Positions 1-5,190 of a DNA stretch of 5,221 bases are shown piece by piece. The notes below the pieces were generated by a model that was not told where the DNA came from, ran no database searches, and saw only the letters and a program-made list of their open reading frames with translations. The stretch comes from Phycisphaerales bacterium (GTDB lineage Bacteria; Planctomycetota; Phycisphaerae; SM23-33): positions 1-5,221 of the forward strand of contig DNAS01000151.1 in assembly GCA_003485185.1 (NCBI GenBank). Reading direction: 5' to 3'. Position numbers and translations under genes: made by a program. How positions within the stretch are numbered: the first letter of the stretch is position 1; each line of letters starts with the position of its first letter.

Positions 1-25
1 CGGCGGGAAGCAAGAGTTTCGCCCG

Positions 26-48
26 AAAGGGGCAAAATCGCCCCTTTT
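26..48 (+). terminator. Intrinsic terminator-like hairpin
   Basis: The arm AAAGGGGC (26-33) pairs perfectly with GCCCCTTT (40-47) around a six-base loop, AAAATC. The run of four T (45-48) forms the 3' side of the stem and its edge. The A-rich 5' arm and T-rich 3' arm would let it work in both directions. It sits upstream of the promoter at 70-99, so it most likely ends transcription of a gene lying left of the window. No stop codon for such a gene is visible in bases 1-25. The T tract is short, so termination strength is uncertain. Confidence 0.6.
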
Positions 49-69
49 CCACCCCCGTCCGGAGCGCCC

Positions 70-99
70 TTTACCCCGCCCCGTCGCATGGCCTATAAT
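70..99 (+). promoter_or_regulatory. Sigma70-type promoter for the exported-protein gene
   Basis: A perfect -10 box TATAAT lies at 94-99. A -35-like TTTACC at 70-75 precedes it with an 18-base spacer (TTACCC with 17 is a weaker alternative). The start of transcription would fall near 106, giving a leader of about 20 bases that contains the Shine-Dalgarno of the gene starting at 129. A perfect TATAAT in such GC-rich DNA is unlikely to be chance. It probably also drives trxB. Confidence 0.7.
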
Positions 100-128
100 C
101 CTCGGGCAACTCGATGGAAGGCAAAACT

Positions 129-1478
129 ATGCAAACCACAGGGAAAGCGATTCTCGTCATCTGCCTGGCGCTGCTGTCGGCGGCCGGAGCTGCTCGGGCA
201 CAGTCCGACCGCGACGTCAAACTGGGCAAGGTCTACCGCGACGCGATGCACGGATTCTCGCTGCGCCCCCCGGCCGACACCGAACGCCGGCGCGAGTTCT
301 CCGCCACGCGCCTGGTCAGTTGGATCCAGCGCGATCCCCAAACGGGGGCGGTGGCCGCCACGTTCACCGTCTTCCGCGACCTCCAGACCAAGGAGGCCGT
401 CGACCTCAAGGCCTTCTCCGCCGAAATCGCCAAGCGACTGAAGGTGGAGCAGAACCTCGACGTCGACGCCGCCTCCGTCCACCTGCTGCCCGTCGCGGGC
501 AAGGGCGCCGTCCAGCTGGAAGGAATCACCGGGGGCGCGGTGCGCCTCTGGGAACGGCAGGTGTGGGTGCTCATCGAACCGAAACGCTTCCTGATCTTCT
601 CGATGCGCGGCCCGGAAACCGCCAAGACCCGGCTCGGGCAACTCAGCGACGCGATCCTCGAGACGCTGACCCTCTTCGACCCCAAGGCCGAACGCGAAAT
701 GCAGGAAAAGAACCTCGCCCGCGGGCAGGAACTGCTGGGCGAGATCGACGACAAGGCGCTCCGCGCCGCCGTCCGCGCGGCGCCCCAGTGGTTCCTGCTG
801 CGGTGGGAAGGAAAGCCCGTCGGATTCATGAAGCAGGCCGAGGGCCCCGGAAAGGAGCGCGACGCGTCCGGCTGGCAGGTGACCTCCTGGGTGATGCTCC
901 AGATGCCCAAGGATGACATCCGCCTGATGAAGCGCGTGATGTTCGTCACGGCCGACCGGTCGATGGAACGCTGGAAGGAGCAGTTCCAGGTCGGCGAGGG
1001 CGAAAAGGCCCTCTCCCGCGCCGAGGACGGGCTCAAGCAGAAAGACCTCATCGTCTGCAACGCCGAGCAGGAAGGGCGGCTCTCCACGCACCAGCAGAAC
1101 GTCCCCGGGCCCTACTACCTGCCCCGCGCCACGGGCATGCTGTTGCCCCGCCTGGTGGACCTGTCCAAACCGGCGGCGTATTCCTTCGCCATGTACGACG
1201 GCGGGGCCAACCGCTTCGACATCCGCACCTTCACCGTCGTCGGAAAGGACCGCCTGACGATCGACGGAAAACGCCTCGACGCGGTCAAGGCCTCCGACCG
1301 TCCCAACGACGACGCCGAGGCCAGCATCCTCTGGCTGGACGAGAAGGGAAACTTGCTGCGGATGCAGTCGCCCGAGGGGCTGCTGATGGAACCTGCCGAC
1401 GAGGCCCAGGTGCGACAGAATTTCCCCCGGGCCGAGGCGATCCTGTCGGGCATGGCCCGATGGGCCAGCCAGAACTGA
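129..1478 (+). CDS. Exported protein of unknown function
   Basis: This encodes a 449-residue secreted protein that I cannot assign to a characterised family. Residues 1-24 form a Sec signal peptide: a short polar and Lys-bearing start, a hydrophobic core (ILVICLALLSAAG) and a likely signal peptidase I site, ARA|QS. No lipobox cysteine is seen, so it should be periplasmic or secreted. The mature part looks bipartite. About 30-185 contains an 'HGFSLRPP' segment, as in small PsbP/DUF1795-like exported domains. About 190-449 is a second domain rich in beta strands ('WFLLRWEGKPVGF', 'LWLDEKGNLLRMQ') resembling DUF3108-like lipoprotein and periplasmic folds; both resemblances are impressions only. 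The ATG at 129 is chosen over the in-frame ATG at 114 because GGAAGG (116-121) sits seven bases before it and the signal peptide then starts normally. It ends 31 bases before trxB, so the two probably share a transcript. Confidence 0.85.
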   Translation: MQTTGKAILVICLALLSAAGAARAQSDRDVKLGKVYRDAMHGFSLRPPADTERRREFSATRLVSWIQRDPQTGAVAATFTVFRDLQTKEAVDLKAFSAEIAKRLKVEQNLDVDAASVHLLPVAGKGAVQLEGITGGAVRLWERQVWVLIEPKRFLIFSMRGPETAKTRLGQLSDAILETLTLFDPKAEREMQEKNLARGQELLGEIDDKALRAAVRAAPQWFLLRWEGKPVGFMKQAEGPGKERDASGWQVTSWVMLQMPKDDIRLMKRVMFVTADRSMERWKEQFQVGEGEKALSRAEDGLKQKDLIVCNAEQEGRLSTHQQNVPGPYYLPRATGMLLPRLVDLSKPAAYSFAMYDGGANRFDIRTFTVVGKDRLTIDGKRLDAVKASDRPNDDAEASILWLDEKGNLLRMQSPEGLLMEPADEAQVRQNFPRAEAILSGMARWASQN

Positions 1479-1509
1479 CCCCCGCGCAACGAAAGGACGC
1501 GACAGCGCA

Positions 1510-2517
1510 ATGAGCGAATCGGACGTGTATGACGTGTTGATCGTCGGCGGCGGGCCGGCGGGACTGGCTGCGGCCCTGTACGCCGCCCGCGACCGCTACC
1601 GAACCGTCGTGCTGGAAAAGAACGGACTGCCCGGCGGGCAGATTCTCCTGACCGACCGCATCGAGAACTATCCCGGATGGGAGAGCATCTCCGGGCCCGA
1701 CCTCGTGCAGCACCAGGTGGAGCAGGTGCGGAAATTCGGCGCCGAGATCGTCACCGACCAGGCCGCCAGCCGACTGACCCGGCGCGACGACGGAATCCTC
1801 GAGGTCGAAGTCAACCGCGGCGAGAAGGTCCACCGCGCGCGGGCCGTCATCCTCGCCCCCGGAAGCGAGTACCGCCAGCTCGGCGTGCCCGGCGAAAAGG
1901 AACTGCGCCAGGCCGGAAAGGTCAGCTACTGCGCCACCTGCGACGGCGCGTTCTACCGCGACAAACACGTCTTGACCGTCGGCGGCGGAAACACCGCCGT
2001 CGAGGACACCCTCTACCTGGCGAAAAACTTCGTCGCCAAGGCCACCCTCGTCCACCGGCGAAACGAGTTCCGCGCGCAGAAGGTGCTGGTCGAGGAGCTT
2101 CGCCGACAGGCCGACGGCGGAAAGGTGGAAATCCAGACCCCCTGCGTGCTGGAGCGGATCGTCCCGACGGCCGACAAGAGCGCCATCGACCATGTCGTGC
2201 TCAAGAACGTCGAGACGGGCGCCGTCGAGCAGCGGAAAGTGGACGGGGTGTTCATCTTCGTGGGCATGGTCCCGACGACCGGTTGGCTGAAAGACACGCT
2301 CAAGTGCAACGAGCACGGGTACATCGCGGCCGATTGCGTCACCATGAAGACGGCGCTGCCGGGCGTGTTCGTCGCGGGCGACTGTCGGCAGCAGGCAGCC
2401 ATGCAACTGGCGACCGCTTGCGCCGACGGCGTGGTGGCGGCGATGATGCTCAAGGACTACTTCCGTGACCCGGCTTCGTGGTCGGCGGGTCTGAACCAGG
2501 AAAAGCTCGCCTGGTGA
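1510..2517 (+). CDS. trxB: Thioredoxin reductase (NADPH)
   Basis: This is a low-molecular-weight thioredoxin reductase, an FAD enzyme passing electrons from NADPH to thioredoxin-like proteins in the cytoplasm. The 335 residues slightly exceed the usual 310-330. Visible motifs in order are the FAD Rossmann loop GGGPAG (13-18), PGGQ (41-44), the redox-active CATC disulfide (141-144), the NADPH loop GGGNTAVE (158-165), HRRNEFRA (182-188 region) whose arginines fit recognition of the NADPH 2'-phosphate, and the C-terminal FAD motif GVFVAGD (285-291). The region that reads 'RQ' in E. coli TrxB after the GD motif reads MQLATACADG here, so the usual Arg is Met298. There are extra cysteines (212, 266, 276, 292, 304) and a C-terminal tail of about 15 residues. 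AAAGGA (1492-1497) is the ribosome site, with a rather long 12-base spacing. No thioredoxin gene lies nearby. A thioredoxin-reductase-like enzyme serving another partner remains possible. Confidence 0.93.
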   Translation: MSESDVYDVLIVGGGPAGLAAALYAARDRYRTVVLEKNGLPGGQILLTDRIENYPGWESISGPDLVQHQVEQVRKFGAEIVTDQAASRLTRRDDGILEVEVNRGEKVHRARAVILAPGSEYRQLGVPGEKELRQAGKVSYCATCDGAFYRDKHVLTVGGGNTAVEDTLYLAKNFVAKATLVHRRNEFRAQKVLVEELRRQADGGKVEIQTPCVLERIVPTADKSAIDHVVLKNVETGAVEQRKVDGVFIFVGMVPTTGWLKDTLKCNEHGYIAADCVTMKTALPGVFVAGDCRQQAAMQLATACADGVVAAMMLKDYFRDPASWSAGLNQEKLAW

Positions 2518-2533
2518 GCGTCCGCCCAGCATC

Positions 2534-2562
2534 TTGCAAATCCGCGCGGCGCGCCGGATAAT
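2534..2562 (+). promoter_or_regulatory. Promoter upstream of the membrane zinc-ribbon gene
   Basis: TTGCAA (2534-2539) and GATAAT (2557-2562) are separated by exactly 17 bases, a strong sigma70-type match. The transcript would start near 2569-2570 and carry a leader of about 65 bases. The spacer contains a perfect 10-base palindrome, CGGCGCGCCG (2547-2556), touching the -10 box. This could be an operator or a by-product of GC richness. The site lies just after the trxB stop, so the small genes downstream can be expressed independently of trxB. Confidence 0.65.
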
Positions 2563-2636
2563 CGTCCTCACGGCGCTGCGGAGCGCCGGCAGGTCTTCGC
2601 TTCGGGGCATCGTGGCGCGGAAAGGCGGTTGCGGTG

Positions 2637-2846
2637 ATGGCAACGCTGGTCTGCCTGCTGCTGGTCATCGGACTCCTGTTCGTCAGCGTCCTGCTCATGG
2701 TGCTCTCGCTGCTGCTGCCTCCCTCCCGGAACGCCCCGCGCTGCCCGGCGTGCAGCGCCCGCGTCAGCTACACGCAGTTCCGCCAGAACCGCTGCGGCCG
2801 TTGCGGAAGCCCCCTGGTCTCCCAGGGAACGCGAACTCAGGAATGA
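2637..2846 (+). CDS. Small membrane-anchored zinc-ribbon protein
   Basis: This is a 69-residue hypothetical protein. Residues 1-27 form one long hydrophobic helix (LVCLLLVIGLLFVSVLLMV and following), ending in PPSR, which is likely a membrane anchor. The rest holds CPAC (36-39) and CGRC (53-56), a Cx2C-x13-Cx2C arrangement typical of a compact treble-clef or zinc-ribbon knuckle. With the helix first and Arg residues after it, the zinc domain should face the cytoplasm. A GGAAAGG run (2619-2625) is the ribosome site, 11 bases from the ATG at 2637. A GTG at 2634 directly before it, at eight bases, would add one Met, so either start is possible. It has its own promoter (2534-2562). Function is unknown. 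Its Cys pairs could bind zinc or react with thiols. The coding call rests on the ordered helix-plus-ribbon architecture and the signals upstream. Confidence 0.8.
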   Translation: MATLVCLLLVIGLLFVSVLLMVLSLLLPPSRNAPRCPACSARVSYTQFRQNRCGRCGSPLVSQGTRTQE

Positions 2847-2945
2847 TTTTCCCCTGTTCGCCACAACTTCCGCTCGTTGCTCAAGCCCTCTTCCGCGCCG
2901 GTCGATGAAGAATGCATCAGACAGGCTTTTAACCGGAGGCGGCAG
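2847..2945. other. Gap between the two zinc-ribbon genes
   Basis: This 99-base gap is less GC-rich than its neighbours. It holds the Shine-Dalgarno of the next gene (GGAGG, 2935-2939). A TTGCTC (2877-2882) resembles the -35 boxes of this window, but the best -10 at proper spacing (GTCGAT, 2901-2906) is poor. I see no hairpin with a T run. Confidence 0.4.
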
Positions 2946-3122
2946 ATGTTCTTCTTTCGCATGAAGTGTCCCCATGAGAACTGTGGGGTGACGTTGTCGA
3001 TCCCTCGAGACCAGGAGGGTCAGACGGTTCGATGCGGGGGGTGCGGGCGGACATTCAAGGCGATCCGCAAGGGCGCCGCCGAGCCCCGCGCGCCGCAGCA
3101 GCCTCGCAAACGGGTTGCCTGA
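2946..3122 (+). CDS. Small zinc-ribbon protein (MJ0042-like)
   Basis: This is a 58-residue soluble hypothetical protein. C8-x4-C13 and C30-x2-C33 form a four-cysteine zinc site, with 'IPRDQEGQTVRCGGCGRTF' between and after them. This closely follows the pattern of MJ0042-type zinc fingers, in which a CxxC pair, an 'IP...G..VRCP.CG..F' core and a basic tail recur at the N-termini of many planctomycete and proteobacterial proteins. Here the finger is essentially the whole protein, followed by an Arg/Lys/Pro-rich tail (38-58) that could contact nucleic acid. The start at 2946 is set by a canonical GGAGG (2935-2939) six bases upstream. The frame is open back to a TTG at 2877 but that region lacks a ribosome site. 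Ligand, partner and function are unknown. The gene follows the membrane zinc-ribbon gene after 99 bases. No convincing promoter is visible in that gap, so it may be cotranscribed. Confidence 0.82.
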   Translation: MFFFRMKCPHENCGVTLSIPRDQEGQTVRCGGCGRTFKAIRKGAAEPRAPQQPRKRVA

Positions 3123-3140
3123 CGGTCGGCCAGGGCGCGC

Positions 3141-3169
3141 TTGGTTTGGCGCCGTTTCGCGCGTACCAT
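3141..3169 (+). promoter_or_regulatory. Promoter of nfo, giving a probably leaderless mRNA
   Basis: TTGGTT (3141-3146) and TACCAT (3164-3169) are 17 bases apart. Six bases separate the -10 box from the ATG at 3176, so transcription should begin at or within a base or two of the start codon. No purine-rich ribosome site precedes that ATG, which agrees with leaderless translation. The same geometry occurs at 5156-5191. Confidence 0.6.
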
Positions 3170-3175
3170 GTCCTG

Positions 3176-4033
3176 ATGCTTTTCGGAATCCACGTCAGCA
3201 CGGCCGGCGGGTTGCACAAGGCGCTGGACAGCGCCGCCGCGCACCGTCTCGAGGCGTTCGCCCTGTTCCTCCGCAACCAGGTGCAATGGAAGTCGCCCCC
3301 ATTGTCTGCCCAGACCGTCCGGGCGTTCCGCGCCGGGCGGCGCCGGCTGGGCGTTCACGCAATCGCCGCTCACGCGTCGTACCTGGTGAACCTGGCGGGC
3401 GACGCGCCCATCCGCGCCAAGTCCATCCGGGCGATGAGCGAGGACCTGCGCCGCTGCGGGCGGTTGGGCATCGAATACCTTGTGGTCCATCCCGGCTCGC
3501 ACCCGGACCTGGACGAAGGATTGACCCGCATCGCCGCCGCGCTGGACGAGATTCTCTCCGCCTGCCCGCACCGCCGCCCGAAGATCCTGCTGGAGACCAC
3601 GGCCGGACAGGGCAACTGCATCGGCCACCGGTTCGAGCACCTTGCCGCCATCCGCCGCCAGATCCGCCTGCGCAGGCGCGTCGGCGTCTGTCTGGACACC
3701 TGCCATGTCTTCGCAGCCGGGTACGACCTGCGCACCGGCCGCGCCTGCCGCAAGATGCTCGACGAGTTCGACCGCGTCGTCGGACTGGAGCACCTGCGCG
3801 TGGTGCACCTGAACGACTCGAAACGCCCGCTCGGCTCGCGCGTGGACCGCCACGAGCACATCGGGCGCGGGCGCATCGGGCGGCGCGGGTTCGCCGCGCT
3901 GCTGACCGAGCCGCGGCTGGCCGACGTCCCCGGAATCCTGGAGACGCCCAAGGGATTCAGCCCCTCCGGGCGCGACCTGGATCGCGCCAACCTGGCGACG
4001 CTGCGCCGCCTGGGGCGCGCCGCGCGGGCCTGA
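3176..4033 (+). CDS. nfo: Endonuclease IV (AP endonuclease)
   Basis: Endonuclease IV cleaves the backbone 5' of abasic sites and trims blocked 3' ends in base excision repair, using a trinuclear zinc centre in a TIM barrel. The 285 residues equal the E. coli enzyme length. The family opening is present (FGIHVSTAGGL, 3-13), as is LFLRNQVQW (30-38). All nine metal-ligand positions known from E. coli Nfo can be matched with near-identical spacing: H66, H105 (VVHPGS), E140 (LLETTAGQG), D174 and H177 (LDTCH), H211 (HLNDS), D224 and H226 (DRHEH) and E256 (ILETP). The protein should therefore be active. The ATG at 3176 is chosen because it matches the family N-terminus. An open frame runs back to 3032, but it would add 48 unrelated residues overlapping the preceding gene. 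There is no Shine-Dalgarno, and the promoter at 3141-3169 predicts a leaderless transcript. It stands alone, with its own promoter and another after it. Confidence 0.95.
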   Translation: MLFGIHVSTAGGLHKALDSAAAHRLEAFALFLRNQVQWKSPPLSAQTVRAFRAGRRRLGVHAIAAHASYLVNLAGDAPIRAKSIRAMSEDLRRCGRLGIEYLVVHPGSHPDLDEGLTRIAAALDEILSACPHRRPKILLETTAGQGNCIGHRFEHLAAIRRQIRLRRRVGVCLDTCHVFAAGYDLRTGRACRKMLDEFDRVVGLEHLRVVHLNDSKRPLGSRVDRHEHIGRGRIGRRGFAALLTEPRLADVPGILETPKGFSPSGRDLDRANLATLRRLGRAARA

Positions 4034-4063
4034 AGACACCACCCGATTCTTCCGCCACGCCCC

Positions 4064-4092
4064 TTGCAGCCACCACGACGATTCCCTAGACT
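4064..4092 (+). promoter_or_regulatory. Promoter of the small membrane peptide-permease unit
   Basis: TTGCAG (4064-4069) and TAGACT (4087-4092) are separated by 17 bases. Transcription would start near 4099-4100, leaving a 20-base leader that contains GAGGGAG (4106-4112). It lies 31 bases after the nfo stop codon, in the only gap between the two units. The -10 box matches four of six consensus bases. Confidence 0.6.
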
Positions 4093-4120
4093 CGCCCGCA
4101 CAGTTGAGGGAGCCTAAAAC

Positions 4121-4246
4121 ATGCACAAGGCCGTCGAAATCGGACTGCTCATCGTCCTGCCCCTGCTCTGGGGGCTGGGCGTGGAATATGTCTTCGAGTT
4201 CTTCCGCCGCCGGCGGGCGGACAAGTCGGGCCGGGAGCAGGCATGA
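4121..4246 (+). CDS. 41-residue single-pass membrane peptide
   Basis: This small gene encodes MHKAVEIGLLIVLPLLWGLG and 21 further residues. Residues 5-28 make one hydrophobic helix containing Pro14, Trp17 and the polar Glu22 and Glu26 near its end. Four arginines (29-32) follow at once, predicting a cytoplasmic C-terminus. A strong GAGGGAG (4106-4112) sits eight bases before the ATG, and a promoter lies just upstream. Its TGA overlaps the permease ATG (ATGA, 4243-4246), so the two are translationally coupled. This arrangement suggests a small subunit, assembly factor or regulator of the permease, but that is inference. I do not recognise a named family. It could instead be only a leader peptide for coupling, but the clean helix-plus-arginine design argues for a functional protein. 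Confidence 0.78.
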   Translation: MHKAVEIGLLIVLPLLWGLGVEYVFEFFRRRRADKSGREQA

Positions 4247-5124
4247 CCGGCTTGGACCAGATTCCGTCGTACCTGCACGACTGGCCCGCCCTGCTCGTCG
4301 TGGCGATGGCGATGATGGGCCTGATCGTCGGCGTGCTGACCGGTCTGTTCGGCGTCAGCGGCGCGTTCCTCATCCCCATGCTCAACGTGCTGCTGGGCAT
4401 CCCCTACACGCTGGCGGCAGGCTCGAGCCTGAGCTTCACCCTCGGAAACAACTCGGGCGCCTGGGCGCGGCACATGCGCTTGGGAAACGTGGCCCTCAAA
4501 ACGATGACGATCCTCGCCGGTTCCGCCGTCTGTGGAACCCTTCTCGGCGCCGACCTGCACGTGCACCTCAAGACCGTCCTCGGCGTGCGGATCTTCACGC
4601 TCCTCATGCACGGAATGTTCCTCGTCGTGCTGCTGACCAGCGCGTACCTGGTGTGGCGCCCCCCCACGCAGACCAGCGGGCTGTCGCTGCTCCAGCGCCT
4701 CCCCGTGCCCCCGCGGATCACCATCCGCGCCGCCCAGTTGCGGAACATCAGCCTGCCCGGGCTGTGTGCGGTGGGATTGGCCGCTGGAACGTTCACGGGC
4801 CTGCTGGGCATCGGCGGCGGGGTGCTTTTCGTGCCCGTGATGCTCCTGGTGGTCGGACTGACCGTCCACCAGACCGTCGGAACCAGCCTGGGCGTCGTGC
4901 TGTTCGGCGCGCTGTCCGGCGCGATCCTCTACGGCGCCAAAGGCGAGGCGAGTCTCTGGATCGTCATGCCCCTGCTGATCGGAAGCAGTGTGGGCATCCA
5001 GATCGGCTCCTGGCTGTGCACGCGCCTGCACGCGATCCGCATCCGACGCTACTTCGCCCTGCTGGTGGTGGGCGTGGCTGTCGTCATCGCCATCGACCTG
5101 GCCCTCAAGCTCCTGGCGTGGTAA
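4243..5124 (+). CDS. TauE/SafE-family membrane permease
   Basis: This is a 293-residue integral inner-membrane protein of the TauE/SafE (DUF81) family, whose members export sulfite, sulfoacetate and other small anions, or are of unknown substrate. The family's internal duplication is plain: GLIVGVLTGLFGVSGAFLIP (26-45) and GLAAGTFTGLLGIGGGVLFV (178-197) are the two copies of the signature, each followed by a 'G(T/S)SL' segment (60-63, 213-216) and an 'SGA' (71-73, 225-227). About eight hydrophobic segments can be drawn (roughly 16-35, 40-55, 87-105, 117-138, 172-200 as a pair, 215-232, 238-258, 268-289). A middle loop near 140-170 with basic and proline residues separates the halves. The substrate cannot be read from the sequence. 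GGGAG (4233-4237) lies five bases before the ATG, inside the small gene it overlaps. No sulfur-metabolism gene other than trxB is nearby to narrow the role. Confidence 0.9.
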   Translation: MTGLDQIPSYLHDWPALLVVAMAMMGLIVGVLTGLFGVSGAFLIPMLNVLLGIPYTLAAGSSLSFTLGNNSGAWARHMRLGNVALKTMTILAGSAVCGTLLGADLHVHLKTVLGVRIFTLLMHGMFLVVLLTSAYLVWRPPTQTSGLSLLQRLPVPPRITIRAAQLRNISLPGLCAVGLAAGTFTGLLGIGGGVLFVPVMLLVVGLTVHQTVGTSLGVVLFGALSGAILYGAKGEASLWIVMPLLIGSSVGIQIGSWLCTRLHAIRIRRYFALLVVGVAVVIAIDLALKLLAW

Positions 5125-5155
5125 GCCCTCTTTCGCGTTCGGCCTCGCCCGCGCG

Positions 5156-5184
5156 TTGCTTTTGCGCCCGCCAGGCGGCACAAT
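5156..5184 (+). promoter_or_regulatory. Promoter of the last, partial gene
   Basis: TTGCTT (5156-5161) and CACAAT (5179-5184) are spaced by 17 bases. Six bases separate the -10 box from the ATG at 5191, exactly as before nfo, so the transcript is probably leaderless. The spacer contains CCGCC-A-GGCGG (5168-5178), an interrupted palindrome abutting the -10 box. Confidence 0.5.
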
Positions 5185-5190
5185 GCCCCT

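Noticed and set aside
93..1091. Long open frame on the - strand opposite the exported-protein gene
   Set aside because: It mirrors the codon periodicity of a well-supported gene, has no recognisable protein features or ribosome site, and is expected from GC-rich DNA lacking stops.
1453..1467. Perfect inverted repeat TGGCCC-GAT-GGGCCA near the end of the exported-protein gene
   Set aside because: It lies within the last codons, has no T run, and a six-base GC stem is common at this composition. It is not called as a terminator or attenuator, though it could affect trxB translation.
2877..2906. Possible promoter before the soluble zinc-ribbon gene (TTGCTC ... GTCGAT)
   Set aside because: The -10 box matches only two of six consensus bases, far weaker than the other promoters in the window.
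2877..2945. TTG-initiated extension of the soluble zinc-ribbon gene
   Set aside because: There is no Shine-Dalgarno before the TTG, while a canonical GGAGG sits six bases before the ATG at 2946.
3032..3175. 48-codon N-terminal extension of nfo
   Set aside because: It overlaps the zinc-ribbon gene in another frame, lacks a ribosome site, and family members begin at the 'FGIHVS' segment.
3020..4126. 368-codon - strand frame opposite nfo
   Set aside because: nfo has all nine metal ligands on the + strand. The - strand product has no recognisable features.
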